Source: a bacterium (GTDB lineage Bacteria; Bacillota; Clostridia; Oscillospirales; Acutalibacteraceae). Taken from it: 64,000 nucleotides of DNA. Of the stretch, positions 25,883 through 34,320 are shown piece after piece. Below the pieces are notes generated by a model. It saw only the letters and a program-made list of their open reading frames with translations. It made no database searches and had not been told where the DNA came from. The DNA is taken from assembly GCA_004560045.1 (NCBI GenBank), contig SFWF01000001.1, positions 1 to 64,000 of the forward strand, written 5' to 3'. The translations under genes were made by a program, and so were the position numbers. Numbering within the stretch: the stretch's first letter is position 1; each line of letters starts with the position of its first letter.

Positions 25883-26512
25883 TTAATAACCAAGCTCCTC
25901 GGCACAGAGGATGACCTTTATTCGGTTTTTCTTTCTCTGCATACCGCAGACGGTATAATGGGCACAGATTCGTCCTTCGCTCCTACAGCCCTTTGTTATA
26001 TCGGCGTCGGGGTAGAGGCAGTGCCCCAAGGTCTTGCAGGGGGTATCTACCCCGAGGCGCTGAGCATTTTTAGGTGCGGCAACCGTTTTTACGCGGTGAA
26101 AGCCCTCCTTTACGTCCTCTACGATCTTATTTTTACCTACGATACAGATAACCGATTCGGGGCCGAAGGTAATTGCGGCCACGCGGTTTCCGTTTCCGTC
26201 GACGTTTATAAGCTCGCCCTCCCTTGTTACGGCATTGGCAGAGGTTATAAAGGCATCGGCCGAGAAGGTCTTACGGTAGATCTCTTCGACCTCTTCCCTC
26301 GAAAGCCCGGGGACCGAGCGGTCGAGAAAGACGTAGTCGCCGCTTTTCATAAGGTCGAAAACTCCGCACTCGGATAAAGTCACCGAGCCGCCGCAGCTTA
26401 TTACGTCACCCTTTTTAAGAAGTCCCTTTACGATTTCGGGGATATCCTCCTTTTTTTCTGCAAAATAGGCCTCCATATTATTTTTTCTTAAGGCCTCAAG
26501 AATTTTTTCCAT
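25883..26512 (-). CDS. LUD-domain protein (LutC/YkgG-like)
   Basis: The 209-residue protein is a single LUD (lactate utilization) domain: KKGDVISCGGSVTLSECGVFDLM, ADAFITSANAVTREGELINVDGNGNRVAAITFGP and VVGKNKIV-like IVGKNKIVEDV. Cysteines near the C-terminus (CKTLGHC, CRSEGRIC) may be functional. LutC works in lactate oxidation with LutA and LutB, but neither partner is nearby, so its role here is open. It follows mnmA by 3 bases. Confidence 0.88.
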   Translation of the reverse strand: MEKILEALRKNNMEAYFAEKKEDIPEIVKGLLKKGDVISCGGSVTLSECGVFDLMKSGDYVFLDRSVPGLSREEVEEIYRKTFSADAFITSANAVTREGELINVDGNGNRVAAITFGPESVICIVGKNKIVEDVKEGFHRVKTVAAPKNAQRLGVDTPCKTLGHCLYPDADITKGCRSEGRICAHYTVCGMQRKKNRIKVILCAEELGY

Positions 26513-26515
26513 AAT

Positions 26516-27565
26516 CTATTCACTCCTTATTATATATCCGCCGCCGAGGACCGCGTCGCCGTCGTAAAATACCGCCGACTGACCCGGTGTGGGTCCGCGC
26601 TGAGGATTTTCGAACTCTAAGAGGGCTTCGGTCTCGCTTAGGGGATGAAAGACGCATTTTTCGTCCCGCGCACTGTATCTGAGTCTGGCGGTGCAGGTGA
26701 GATCCCTTCCGTCGGATACTGCGCCGATAAAATTCACGTTATTTATATATACCCTCTTCTTATATATGTGTTCCTCGTCGCCGAGTATTACGGTATTGGT
26801 CACGGGGTCCTTGGAGATTACGAACTGAGGTTTTCCGAGGGCTATTCCGAGGCCCTTGCGCTGACCTATGGTATAGTGCTGATGACCAAGGTGACGACCG
26901 AGGACCTTTCCGCAGATATCGGTATAGTCTCCCGTCTTAAAGGGCTCTCCCCTATACTCCTCGAGAAAGGCGGCATAGTCGCCGTCGGGCACGAAGCAGA
27001 TGTCCTGACTCTCCTTGGCAGACGCCGAAGAAAAGGCATATTTTTCGGCAATCTCCCTTACCTCGTCTTTAGTAAGACGGCTAAGGGGCATAAGCATATG
27101 AGAAAGCTGATGCTGAGAAAGGCGCCATAAAACGTAGGTCTGATCCTTTTTTCTGTCGGCGGGACGGTAAAGAAGGTATCTTCCCGAGCCGACGTCAAAG
27201 CCAATATCACTATAGTGACCCGTAGCGATAAAATCACAGCCGTCCTTTAAAGCCTCGTCGAGGAGGGCGCCGAATTTCAGATATTTATTACATTCTATAC
27301 AGGGGTTTGGAGTAAGTCCCAAGGCATAGCCCCGAGCAAACCGTTCGATCACCTCGGTTTTAAAGGTGCTCCGCATATCGTAAACCTTGTGCGCTATACC
27401 GAGACGGTCACAGACCTCCTTTGCGGCGGCAACCTCGGCAGAGACGCCGTCACGCTCGTAAAGGCGCAGGGTTGCTCCGCATACCTCGTAACCCATATCC
27501 TTAAGAATGACCGCAGAGACCGAGCTGTCAACTCCGCCCGACATAGCCGCCGTTACTTTTTTCAT
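26516..27565 (-). CDS. mnmA: tRNA-specific 2-thiouridylase MnmA
   Basis: The 349-residue enzyme installs the sulfur of 2-thiouridine at wobble position 34 of Lys, Glu and Gln tRNAs. The PP-loop is SGGVDSSVS near the N-terminus. The first catalytic cysteine is in NPCIECNKYLKFG and the second in SQDICFVPDGDY; GHYS and GQRKGLGIALGKP are also typical. It is 39 bases downstream of pyrR with a GGAGG site, so the two are probably co-transcribed, and the LUD gene follows directly. Confidence 0.96.
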   Translation of the reverse strand: MKKVTAAMSGGVDSSVSAVILKDMGYEVCGATLRLYERDGVSAEVAAAKEVCDRLGIAHKVYDMRSTFKTEVIERFARGYALGLTPNPCIECNKYLKFGALLDEALKDGCDFIATGHYSDIGFDVGSGRYLLYRPADRKKDQTYVLWRLSQHQLSHMLMPLSRLTKDEVREIAEKYAFSSASAKESQDICFVPDGDYAAFLEEYRGEPFKTGDYTDICGKVLGRHLGHQHYTIGQRKGLGIALGKPQFVISKDPVTNTVILGDEEHIYKKRVYINNVNFIGAVSDGRDLTCTARLRYSARDEKCVFHPLSETEALLEFENPQRGPTPGQSAVFYDGDAVLGGGYIIRSE

Positions 27566-27604
27566 AAATTACCTCCACATACACATATTACATATAACAG
27601 GCAG

Positions 27605-28132
27605 TTAAAGGGCATAAAGGCCCACCGTAAATTCTCCGTTTGAGTCTCTCGCTACCGAAATGGTCTCGCTTTTAGAGGTAGGGATATTTTTACCCACGTA
27701 ATCGCCGCGAAGAGGAAGCTCTCTATGACCGCGGTCGATAAGGATCGCAAGCTGAATGGCAGAGGGCCGTCCGCAGGAAATAATGCTTTCCATGGCGGCT
27801 CTGGCGGTACGTCCCGTACAGAGAACGTCGTCGACCATTATTATCCTTTTCCCGTTTACGTCGAAGGGCAGTCCACCCGCCACCCGTACGGGCTCACTAA
27901 GGTCGCGGTCGTCGCGGTAGGCCGAAATATCTACGACGCCTACCGGAATTAAAGCGCCCTCTATTTCATATATATTATCAGCGAGAATACGAGCCAGCGG
28001 TACTCCCCCGTTTTTAATTCCCACAAAGCAAAGGTCTTTACAGCCTCCGTTACGCTCGAGAATTTCGTGAGAGATACGTTTAAGCGCACGCTTTACCGCC
28101 GCATTGTCCATTATTTCGGCCTTGAGCTTCAT
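27605..28132 (-). CDS. pyrR: PyrR, pyr regulator/uracil phosphoribosyltransferase
   Basis: Start is ATG 28132, supported by GGAGG 6 bases upstream; the frame is open 11 codons further. The 175-residue protein has the PRPP-binding loop [17 protein letters not shown] and the IKNGGVPLA and [12 protein letters not shown] segments of PyrR. PyrR proteins bind pyr mRNA to cause attenuation and often keep uracil phosphoribosyltransferase activity. No other pyr gene lies nearby; it heads an operon with mnmA and a LUD gene. Confidence 0.93.
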   Translation of the reverse strand: MKLKAEIMDNAAVKRALKRISHEILERNGGCKDLCFVGIKNGGVPLARILADNIYEIEGALIPVGVVDISAYRDDRDLSEPVRVAGGLPFDVNGKRIIMVDDVLCTGRTARAAMESIISCGRPSAIQLAILIDRGHRELPLRGDYVGKNIPTSKSETISVARDSNGEFTVGLYAL

Positions 28133-28190
28133 ATACTGCCTCCGAAAAGAAAAAATTCTTATCAAATTTGGTTTTATCTTACCACATTAT

Positions 28191-28219
28191 ATTGTATTTG
28201 TAAATCGTTTTAGCCTCAA
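28191..28219 (-). promoter_or_regulatory. Possible promoter of pyrR
   Basis: Minus-strand TTGAGG and TACAAT are separated by 17 bases. A TATAAT two bases further on is an alternative -10 without a good -35. Confidence 0.4.
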
Positions 28220-28332
28220 AAACCACAAAAAATGGTTAAATCGGCCTTATTTTTGCCCATTTTACGGGACGGCGCTTTTCAAGTTTTGTACTTTTGCACA
28301 AAAAAATCGACCGAAAAAGCTAAAATAAAATG

Positions 28333-28389
28333 GTTACAACCTTGTAACTTTTGTAATTTCCTTGTTATTTTTGTGCATTTTGCACAAAA
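28333..28389. promoter_or_regulatory. Two perfect inverted repeats upstream of the YabE-like promoter
   Basis: GTTACAA-CC-TTGTAAC at 28333-28348 and TTTTGTGCA-TTT-TGCACAAAA at 28369-28389 lie 20-75 bases upstream of the -35 at 28408. They are A/T-rich dyads of the kind bound by dimeric regulators. They fall in the 378-base stretch between pyrR and the YabE-like gene, which otherwise holds only promoters. Confidence 0.5.
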
Positions 28390-28407
28390 CCTGACCCATG
28401 TTTTGGT

Positions 28408-28436
28408 TTGACATTTGAAACTTTGGTGGGTATAAT
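28408..28436 (+). promoter_or_regulatory. Perfect-consensus sigma-A promoter of the YabE-like gene
   Basis: TTGACA at 28408-28413 and TATAAT at 28431-28436 match consensus fully with a 17-base spacer. Confidence 0.92.
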
Positions 28437-28510
28437 ACGAAAGAACTGAAATTTACTTACCGAAAACTACCGTGCGGGGCGACCCAAACGGAAATCCTAA
28501 GGAGTTTATG

Positions 28511-29611
28511 ATGTTACAAAAAGTAAAGACCTTTTTCGCGAAATACGGCGAAAAGGCACAGGACACGGCTAAGCGTGGCATTAAGGCAGCGGTAAACGTT
28601 ACCCTCGCCGCCCTTTTGGTAGCCGTAACCTTTATAGTATCGGCGCAGACCGTATCCATCACCGACGGCGAAAACCGCTTCTCGGTCAAGGGATACACCG
28701 AGGACGTAGGAGTCCTTGTTGCCGGACTCGAGCTAAAAAGCAATAAATATGAAGTAGTCGACGTTAAAAACGAGCTTTTCTCTACCGAGGTAAGCATTGA
28801 ATATCTCCTTCCCCTTACCGTTAAGATAGGCGACAAGACCTCTACCTACGACGTTAGGGCGGGAAAACTCGGCGACATATTAAAGGACCTCAATATCGAG
28901 GTCGAGGATCACGATATTTTAAGCTGTTCCCTCGACACCTTCGTCGATAAGGCTCAGTCTTTAGAGATCACCGACGTCGAATACGACGTTGAGGTGTTTA
29001 CCGAATCTATCCCCTATAGCTCGGACGTAGTTTTTTCCGACAAGTACGACACCAACACCAAGTTCACCACCGGCGGCAAGGCCGGAACCAAGACGGTTAC
29101 CTGCTCGGTAAAGTACGTTAACGGTGTTAAGGTTTCTACCGAGGTTTTAAGAGAAGAGATAACCGAGTACGCCGTCGACAGCAAAACGGTCTACGGAACC
29201 AAAGCTCCTCAGCATACCGCTTCGGGTATCGTTGCGGCGTCCAGCGTTGCCTGCATTTCGAAGCTTACGGCTCCCTCTAACCTTTTACTTGACAAAAACG
29301 GAGCTCCCGTAAAGTATTCCTCAAAGGTAACCCTTCGCGCCACCGCCTACACTCACACCGGCCACAAGACCTCTACAGGCGTATGGCCCAAGCCCGGCTA
29401 CGTTGCGGTCGATCCCAAGGAGATTCCCTACGGAACCAAGATGTATATCGTATCCTCCGACGGAAAATACGTTTACGGATACGCTATCGCGGCCGATACC
29501 GGCGGATTCATCTACGGAAACCGCGCCGATATGGACCTCTTCCTCGACAGCGAGGCCGAATGTGTTAAATTCGGAAGAAGAAATATTACGGTATATTTCC
29601 TTGAAGACTAA
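28511..29611 (+). CDS. YabE-like wall protein with DUF348, G5 and 3D domains
   Basis: The start is uncertain between two adjacent ATGs (28508, 28511); the second is 6 bases from AAGGAG and gives 366 residues. After a single membrane segment or signal anchor (about 20-45), there are DUF348 ubiquitin-like repeats, a G5 domain (FTTGGKAGTKTVTCSVKYVNG) and a C-terminal 3D domain (ATAYTHTGHKTSTG, VAVDPKEIPYGTKMYI, ADTGGFIYGNRADMDLF). The three conserved Asp residues that name the 3D fold are present. It resembles Rpf/YabE-type muralytic proteins that act in wall turnover. A small hairpin with GNRA-type loop GCGA lies in the short leader. Confidence 0.9.
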   Translation: MLQKVKTFFAKYGEKAQDTAKRGIKAAVNVTLAALLVAVTFIVSAQTVSITDGENRFSVKGYTEDVGVLVAGLELKSNKYEVVDVKNELFSTEVSIEYLLPLTVKIGDKTSTYDVRAGKLGDILKDLNIEVEDHDILSCSLDTFVDKAQSLEITDVEYDVEVFTESIPYSSDVVFSDKYDTNTKFTTGGKAGTKTVTCSVKYVNGVKVSTEVLREEITEYAVDSKTVYGTKAPQHTASGIVAASSVACISKLTAPSNLLLDKNGAPVKYSSKVTLRATAYTHTGHKTSTGVWPKPGYVAVDPKEIPYGTKMYIVSSDGKYVYGYAIAADTGGFIYGNRADMDLFLDSEAECVKFGRRNITVYFLED

Positions 29612-29615
29612 TTTT

Positions 29616-29649
29616 AATCCCCCATCGGTACTGATGGGGGATTCTTTTA
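29616..29649 (+). terminator. Intrinsic terminator of the YabE-like gene
   Basis: An 11-bp stem (29616-29626 with 29633-29643, loop GGTACT) is followed by CTTTTAC. Confidence 0.85.
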
Positions 29650-29652
29650 CGT

Positions 29653-30651
29653 TTATACGTCGTAGACCTGAGTCCAGGCTTTTTTACCGTTTTTATCGGT
29701 TACGGTTATTCTGAACCAGGAATCGGCCTCGGTAAGCTTAAATTCGGCACAGTTTACCCTTTCGCCGACAGCCGCGTATTTTCGGTCGGTACGGCGGCCA
29801 CTCGTTATAAGGTTAGCGCAGACGCAGTCGGAAAATTCAATCTTAGCCACACCGTCCTCCACGATAAGAGACCTTATCTCGGGTCCCGAGGAGGCGTAGA
29901 AGTCGCCTACCTTAAGAGAATGCATAATATCCTTATAGGTAAGGCTTGGGGCCGCTATCTGAACCCAGCCGCCCCAGGCATCGCAGCCGGGAGCCTCGCG
30001 GTAGCCGTGAGCATCGTCGGCGGCGGTACAGAAAATAGGCTTGCCCGCTCTCCAGAAATCGTCCAAAACGTGCTCGTCGTAAAAGCCGCAGGCATTTGCG
30101 CAGGCATAGTTATATATCTCAACCGCAAAAAATCCGTCGTAGTTAAGATAATCGGTGGCGTTTTCCAGCGACCAGGTAGGATGATTATAGGAAACGATAA
30201 AGCCCTTTTCCTTTGCGATAGCCACCATTTCGTTTATTCCCTCGGGGGAATATACCCGCTGGTACTCTCCTTCGTGCCGTATAAGGTCACGGTTAAGATC
30301 TTTTACATAATGATCGTAGACCGAGTTATAGCAGGGGGTAACGGTGTTTTCGGGGTCTAACGCGTAGAAGTTAAGGTGAGCTACACGCATCTGATGATTT
30401 TTAAGGGTAGACTGCTCGGGGAATTCCTTTATTGCGACCTCGCAGGAGGTAATGGCAAGAAAATCTTCGTCGTTTAGATGAGAATTGTCGATAAGGTGCT
30501 CATGGTCGGTAAAGGCCACCACCGAATAACCCCTCTTTTTATACGACTCCTTTATCTCCTCCACCGAAAGCCTTCCGTCGGAATAGGTAGAGTGTGTATG
30601 CAGGTTAGCCTTGTAAAATTTTTTCTCTTTATCTATTAAAACACGCTTCAT
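29653..30651 (-). CDS. PHP-domain metal-dependent phosphoesterase
   Basis: The start is ATG 30651, where AAAAGGA lies 8 bases upstream; an in-frame TTG at 30669 is less likely. The 332-residue protein has PHP motifs NLHTHSTYSDGRLS, AFTDHEHL, a SYNHPTW His and DDAHG near residue 215, which together bind a metal cluster. The C-terminal third is a small beta domain. PHP proteins hydrolyse phosphoesters such as histidinol phosphate or nucleotides; no specific substrate can be assigned. The start sits only about 15 bases after the Asp23 gene's terminator. Confidence 0.85.
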   Translation of the reverse strand: MKRVLIDKEKKFYKANLHTHSTYSDGRLSVEEIKESYKKRGYSVVAFTDHEHLIDNSHLNDEDFLAITSCEVAIKEFPEQSTLKNHQMRVAHLNFYALDPENTVTPCYNSVYDHYVKDLNRDLIRHEGEYQRVYSPEGINEMVAIAKEKGFIVSYNHPTWSLENATDYLNYDGFFAVEIYNYACANACGFYDEHVLDDFWRAGKPIFCTAADDAHGYREAPGCDAWGGWVQIAAPSLTYKDIMHSLKVGDFYASSGPEIRSLIVEDGVAKIEFSDCVCANLITSGRRTDRKYAAVGERVNCAEFKLTEADSWFRITVTDKNGKKAWTQVYDV

Positions 30652-30666
30652 TTTAAATATCCTTTT

Positions 30667-30696
30667 CAAAAGAAAATCGGCCGCAGAAAGCGGCCG
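30667..30696 (-). terminator. Intrinsic terminator of the Asp23 gene
   Basis: A 7-bp GC stem (30678-30684 with 30690-30696) is followed on the minus strand by ATTTTCTTTTG. Confidence 0.75.
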
Positions 30697-30712
30697 TGTT
30701 AAAAAACTAAGC

Positions 30713-31060
30713 TTAGTCTTCGTCGGATTCGGTAAGATCGACTCCCGCGATATTGACGTTTACCTTGGTAACGGCATTGGAGGTCATACTCTGAACCTTA
30801 TCCTTAACGCTCAGCTGAACGGCCTCGCCGACCTGCTTCGCGTTGGCGGTTTTGGAGATAGTGATATAGAGGTTGATCACAACGGCGCCGTTCTTGATCT
30901 CGGCATGAACCGGCTTAAAGACCGAGCGTCTGGCGATAACGTTTCTTATATCGACGGTTTTAGCCGCCATAGCAGCAACTCCGGGAACCTCAAGGGTAGC
31001 CATAGCCGCCATGCTTTCTATTACTTCCAGGTTGATGGAAAGTCCGCTTCTTCCTGCCAT
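30713..31060 (-). CDS. Asp23/Gls24-family envelope stress protein
   Basis: The 115-residue protein has the Asp23 core: INLEVIESMAAMATLEVPGVAAM at the start, then VHAEIKNGAVVINLYITISK and a VxxxVQxxVKxxVxxMT-type helix. These proteins form a membrane-proximal network linked to envelope stress. It lies 81 bases after spoIIIAH, as in many Clostridia, but it has its own promoter at complement 31099-31126. Confidence 0.93.
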   Translation of the reverse strand: MAGRSGLSINLEVIESMAAMATLEVPGVAAMAAKTVDIRNVIARRSVFKPVHAEIKNGAVVINLYITISKTANAKQVGEAVQLSVKDKVQSMTSNAVTKVNVNIAGVDLTESDED

Positions 31061-31098
31061 TTAAGTACCTCCGTAAAAATAAGTTATGCTTTTAGATT

Positions 31099-31126
31099 AT
31101 TATACCACAAAATTTAAAAAGGTAAA
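31099..31126 (-). promoter_or_regulatory. Probable sigma-A promoter of the Asp23 gene
   Basis: Minus-strand TTTACC and TATAAT have a 16-base spacer, and GGAGG follows before the ATG. Confidence 0.6.
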
Positions 31127-31141
31127 GAGTTTTTTGCTATT

Positions 31142-31678
31142 TTATTTATCGGAGCTTATTATCTTTATCTGCGGCAGGGCAAAATCGGTCTGAGCAATTA
31201 CGGCATCCTGAATTTTTACGGTTGCCGCCGAGTCGATGGGACCCTCCACTATTACGTTTACATCCTCGTCGCCGATAACCGCCAAAACGCTTTCGAAGCC
31301 CTTGGCCTTAAGAAGGGTCTCTATTGCCGATTCCTTTTCGGCCGCCGATGCCAGCCGCTCGGTCTTTTCGGTAAGCTTCGCCTTCTGCTCGTCGGTCAGC
31401 TTATCGCTTTTAAGGCTTTCTTCAATTATCGATTGGGCTTCCTCTCTTGCCTCCTTGCGCTGTTTTCTCAGCTCCTTAAAGTAGTCGGACTCCTTACTTT
31501 CGCTGCTTACCGAGGCATTAACGAATTCGGCCTGCCCGAGATATTTCGAGGTTTCGTCCTTTTCTTTCTTTGCCGAGGCGTTGGTATAGTTCATATTAAG
31601 CCATATTGCGCCCGCCAGCGCCGCTATCATAACCGCCAACGCTATCTTTCCTTTTTTCGTTTTCTTATTACCCTTCAT
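31142..31678 (-). CDS. spoIIIAH: Stage III sporulation protein AH
   Basis: The 178-residue SpoIIIAH has one N-terminal membrane segment (about 12-30), a charged coiled-coil linker and a C-terminal YscJ/FliF-like ring-building domain (ETLLKAKGFESVLAVIGDEDVNVIV). In sporulation it forms the mother-cell side of the channel that pairs with forespore SpoIIQ. It is the last gene of the spoIIIA operon, 5 bases after spoIIIAG. Confidence 0.94.
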   Translation of the reverse strand: MKGNKKTKKGKIALAVMIAALAGAIWLNMNYTNASAKKEKDETSKYLGQAEFVNASVSSESKESDYFKELRKQRKEAREEAQSIIEESLKSDKLTDEQKAKLTEKTERLASAAEKESAIETLLKAKGFESVLAVIGDEDVNVIVEGPIDSAATVKIQDAVIAQTDFALPQIKIISSDK

Positions 31679-31683
31679 AGGTA

Positions 31684-32211
31684 TCAGCCTCCCTTACTCC
31701 CTATATGTATTTTTCGTGAGCTTATATCCAGCGCCGCAGTTACGGCGCTTTTTATTTTTTCGGCAGTTTCCTCACTGCCGTAGCTACAGATTATGCTTAC
31801 CCCCCGCACCCCCGGCATATAGGAGGTTACGACGAGAGGTACCTCGCCCCCCGAGGAATCCTCGACGGTTATATATTTATGCTCGCTTTCCTTGCTCGTA
31901 GCGCCGCCATCCTCTTTATTATTCTGCTTTATTTCCTCGGCGTATTTATATACGGGACCGCTGTCCAGCGTCAGGGTCACCACCGCGTCGCTATCGCCGC
32001 AGATCGCCTCGACCGTTCTTTTTATATCGGCCTTAAGCTCTTCTACGTAAAGAAGGACCGAAAACTCCTCCTCGGCGTTTTTTTCGGGCTTTTCTTCCCC
32101 GCTTCCGATAAAGGAGGACAGGAAAATCAGCAGTATTCCGACTATTCCGACGATAAAAAGTATTCGGGCAAAGCTCTTATTTTTCATCAGCTCCGATATT
32201 TTTTCCTTCAT
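31684..32211 (-). CDS. spoIIIAG: Stage III sporulation protein AG
   Basis: The 175-residue protein has a single membrane segment (about 15-33) and an extracellular ring-building domain (YVEELKADIKRTVEAICGDSDAVVTLTLDSG and VVTSYMPGVRGVSIICSYGS). SpoIIIAG forms a large-diameter ring in the intermembrane space of the feeding-tube channel. It overlaps spoIIIAF by 4 bases. Confidence 0.93.
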   Translation of the reverse strand: MKEKISELMKNKSFARILFIVGIVGILLIFLSSFIGSGEEKPEKNAEEEFSVLLYVEELKADIKRTVEAICGDSDAVVTLTLDSGPVYKYAEEIKQNNKEDGGATSKESEHKYITVEDSSGGEVPLVVTSYMPGVRGVSIICSYGSEETAEKIKSAVTAALDISSRKIHIGSKGG

Positions 32212-32627
32212 CCGAAGATCACCCTGCAGTCGATTTCCAAAGCCTCAAGCACCGCCATCACCCCTTCCTCGTCGTCGGTACCGAACACGGTTATCTCAGT
32301 AATTATTATGTCGTCCGTCTCGTTTTTAGTAGCCTTTGCCGAAATTTCACCGAAATTAACCGAGTTTTTTCTTAAGGCCTCGGCTAAAAGGTACTCGGCA
32401 CCCTGCTCAGACAGAGCAAGCTCCTCGGAGGAGGCAGGCTCGACCGTTTCGGGCAGGTCAAAGCTTATTTCGGTATCCTTAAAGCAGGATATAACGGCGC
32501 AGATAAAAACTATTCCGATTATGTATTTTCCGCTTTTTATAAGGCTTTTTCCCCGAAAGAGACCTGCCGCCGCAGAAAATACCGATACTGCGCAAAAGGC
32601 AAGGGCGAGCTCTCTTATTTTATCCAT
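32208..32627 (-). CDS. spoIIIAF: Stage III sporulation protein AF
   Basis: This 139-residue protein has two N-terminal membrane segments (about 4-22 and 30-48) followed by a soluble ring-building-like domain, the SpoIIIAF layout. Identification rests on position between spoIIIAE and spoIIIAG and on the topology, because the sequence diverges strongly in this family. It overlaps spoIIIAE by 8 bases. Confidence 0.9.
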   Translation of the reverse strand: MDKIRELALAFCAVSVFSAAAGLFRGKSLIKSGKYIIGIVFICAVISCFKDTEISFDLPETVEPASSEELALSEQGAEYLLAEALRKNSVNFGEISAKATKNETDDIIITEITVFGTDDEEGVMAVLEALEIDCRVIFG

Positions 32628-33726
32628 TTCCGCCTCCCGCCACCACCGCCAGAGATATTATAAAAAGGGCGGCGGTAAAAAGCAGTACCCCAAGCAGGAC
32701 CGCAAGGACGCTGTCGGCGGCAACGAGGATGTCGAGGCGGTTTTTGACCCCTAAGGTTTCGGCCGCCACGGTCAGGGCATAAATTACCATTCTCCATATT
32801 ATAAGCTCGATCAAAACGGGAAGCACAGTTACTGCCACCGCTACTGCGCCGAACATTCCAAAGGAGGTTTTAAGCAGGTTTAATGAACCGAGGAGGGTTG
32901 TAAGGGACTCGGAAAGGGCTCCGCCCGCAACGGGTACAAAGGAGCCTATCATAAATTTTGCGGTTTTTACCCCGAGGCCGTCGGCGGCTCGGTTAACCCC
33001 CGTCTGTACCGAAAGTATACCGATAAAAAGGGTCAGAATAAGAGAAAGGCTCCATAATGCAGTCTTTTTTATCCCCTCGCCGAGGCGGTTTACTCCTCCT
33101 ATCGGAGCCACCGAGCCCGCAAGCCCTACCCCTAAATAGCAGTTCATAAGAGGCAGTACCACGAAGGAGGCGATATTCGATACCGCCGAGGTTGCCGCAA
33201 GAAGCATAAAGCTCATCCCCGAGGCGGTAAGTCCCTTTCCCGATGCGGTTAAAATTCCCGCTAAAACGGGAATAAAGCCGGCCATCAGGGTCGTTATCCC
33301 CTTTACTGCCGAGCCGCAGACCGAGATAAAGGAAACTATCGGAGACACAAATATTGCGGCAGAGACAAGGGCAAACACGTAGGACACGGTATCCTCGTGA
33401 AGCCTAAGCCCCTCGAAGGTACCTGCCGCCGCGGTAACAAGTAAAAAAGCAAGCATGGTAAAGCCTGCCTTTAAGGGGGCCCTTGCGCCGTCCTTAAAGA
33501 AGGAGACGAGCTTCGAAAAAACGTTTTCGGCACCGAGATTATTTACCCATTCGGGGTCCCTCGGGTCTATTTCCATATCCTCTAAAATTTCGGCCGCACC
33601 GTCGCTCAGAAGGTCGTTTATATCTCCTGCTCCGCTTGCGTCAAACTGCTCCGAGTAAAGACCTTCGGCCTTTGCGGGAATAGCAAAAACGAGCATAAAA
33701 AGCAGTATTAAAATCAGTTTTTTCAT
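32620..33726 (-). CDS. spoIIIAE: Stage III sporulation protein AE
   Basis: The 368-residue polytopic membrane protein has a signal peptide (about 1-19), a short acidic domain and about seven hydrophobic segments. Conserved SpoIIIAE stretches include SFISVCGSAVKGITTLMAGFIPVLAGILTASG and KFMIGSFVPVAGGALSES. It is the largest membrane component of the mother-cell export complex. The first codon lies 1 base after spoIIIAD ends. Confidence 0.94.
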   Translation of the reverse strand: MKKLILILLFMLVFAIPAKAEGLYSEQFDASGAGDINDLLSDGAAEILEDMEIDPRDPEWVNNLGAENVFSKLVSFFKDGARAPLKAGFTMLAFLLVTAAAGTFEGLRLHEDTVSYVFALVSAAIFVSPIVSFISVCGSAVKGITTLMAGFIPVLAGILTASGKGLTASGMSFMLLAATSAVSNIASFVVLPLMNCYLGVGLAGSVAPIGGVNRLGEGIKKTALWSLSLILTLFIGILSVQTGVNRAADGLGVKTAKFMIGSFVPVAGGALSESLTTLLGSLNLLKTSFGMFGAVAVAVTVLPVLIELIIWRMVIYALTVAAETLGVKNRLDILVAADSVLAVLLGVLLFTAALFIISLAVVAGGGNG

Positions 33727-33727
33727 A

Positions 33728-34114
33728 TTATTTTATAAGCTCTGCCGCAGTACTTAGTATCTGCTCCAAAAGGGGGAGAGAAATTATAAACACGGCACAT
33801 CTTCCCGCAAGCTCGGCTCGGGAGGCAAGGGCCTGCTGACCCGCATCACGGCAGGCGTCGGCGATAAAGCCGGTTATAAGACAAACTCCGAGCGCCTTTA
33901 GAATTACGGTAAAATATTTAGTATCGAGACCCGCTTCTTCTACGATGTTTCTAAGGGTAAAAAAGGAGTCGGTAAGTATTCCGAGGAGGTATAAAAACAC
34001 ACCTATCCCCGCCGCTATGCTAACGAAAAAGGCATATTCACCCTTATATCTCGCCAGCATTATTGCGGCGGCAGAGGCCACGATTATCGCTCCTAAAAGA
34101 GAGGTCAGTTCCAT
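33728..34114 (-). CDS. spoIIIAD: Stage III sporulation protein AD
   Basis: The 128-residue membrane protein has four hydrophobic segments and the SpoIIIAC/AD family signature GVCLITGFIADACRDAGQQALASRAELAGR. It follows spoIIIAC by 3 bases. Confidence 0.94.
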   Translation of the reverse strand: MELTSLLGAIIVASAAAIMLARYKGEYAFFVSIAAGIGVFLYLLGILTDSFFTLRNIVEEAGLDTKYFTVILKALGVCLITGFIADACRDAGQQALASRAELAGRCAVFIISLPLLEQILSTAAELIK

Positions 34115-34117
34115 TAT

Positions 34118-34312
34118 CTACAGTCCGAAAACCGATTTTACGGTTGAGAAAAGGTCGGCTATCATATTTACCACCATAAGCAGTACCACCACAAGGCCCG
34201 TCAGGGTAGTAAGCATCGCCTGCTCCTCCCTGCCCGAGCGGACGAGGACCTGATTTAAAACGGTTACGATTATTCCTATGGCCGCCACCTTGAATATAAG
34301 ATCTACGTCCAT
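34118..34312 (-). CDS. spoIIIAC: Stage III sporulation protein AC
   Basis: The 64-residue protein (MDVDLIFKVAAIGI...) has two hydrophobic helices separated by the QVLVRSGREEQA loop typical of SpoIIIAC. The frame is open for 49 more codons upstream, but these overlap spoIIIAB and do not fit the family length. The start at 34312 is 8 bases after the spoIIIAB stop. Confidence 0.94.
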   Translation of the reverse strand: MDVDLIFKVAAIGIIVTVLNQVLVRSGREEQAMLTTLTGLVVVLLMVVNMIADLFSTVKSVFGL

Positions 34313-34320
34313 TTTATCAC

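Noticed and set aside
28443..28510. c-di-AMP (ydaO-type) riboswitch before the YabE-like gene
   Set aside because: The leader is only about 65 bases, too short for that class, and no conserved core could be recognised.
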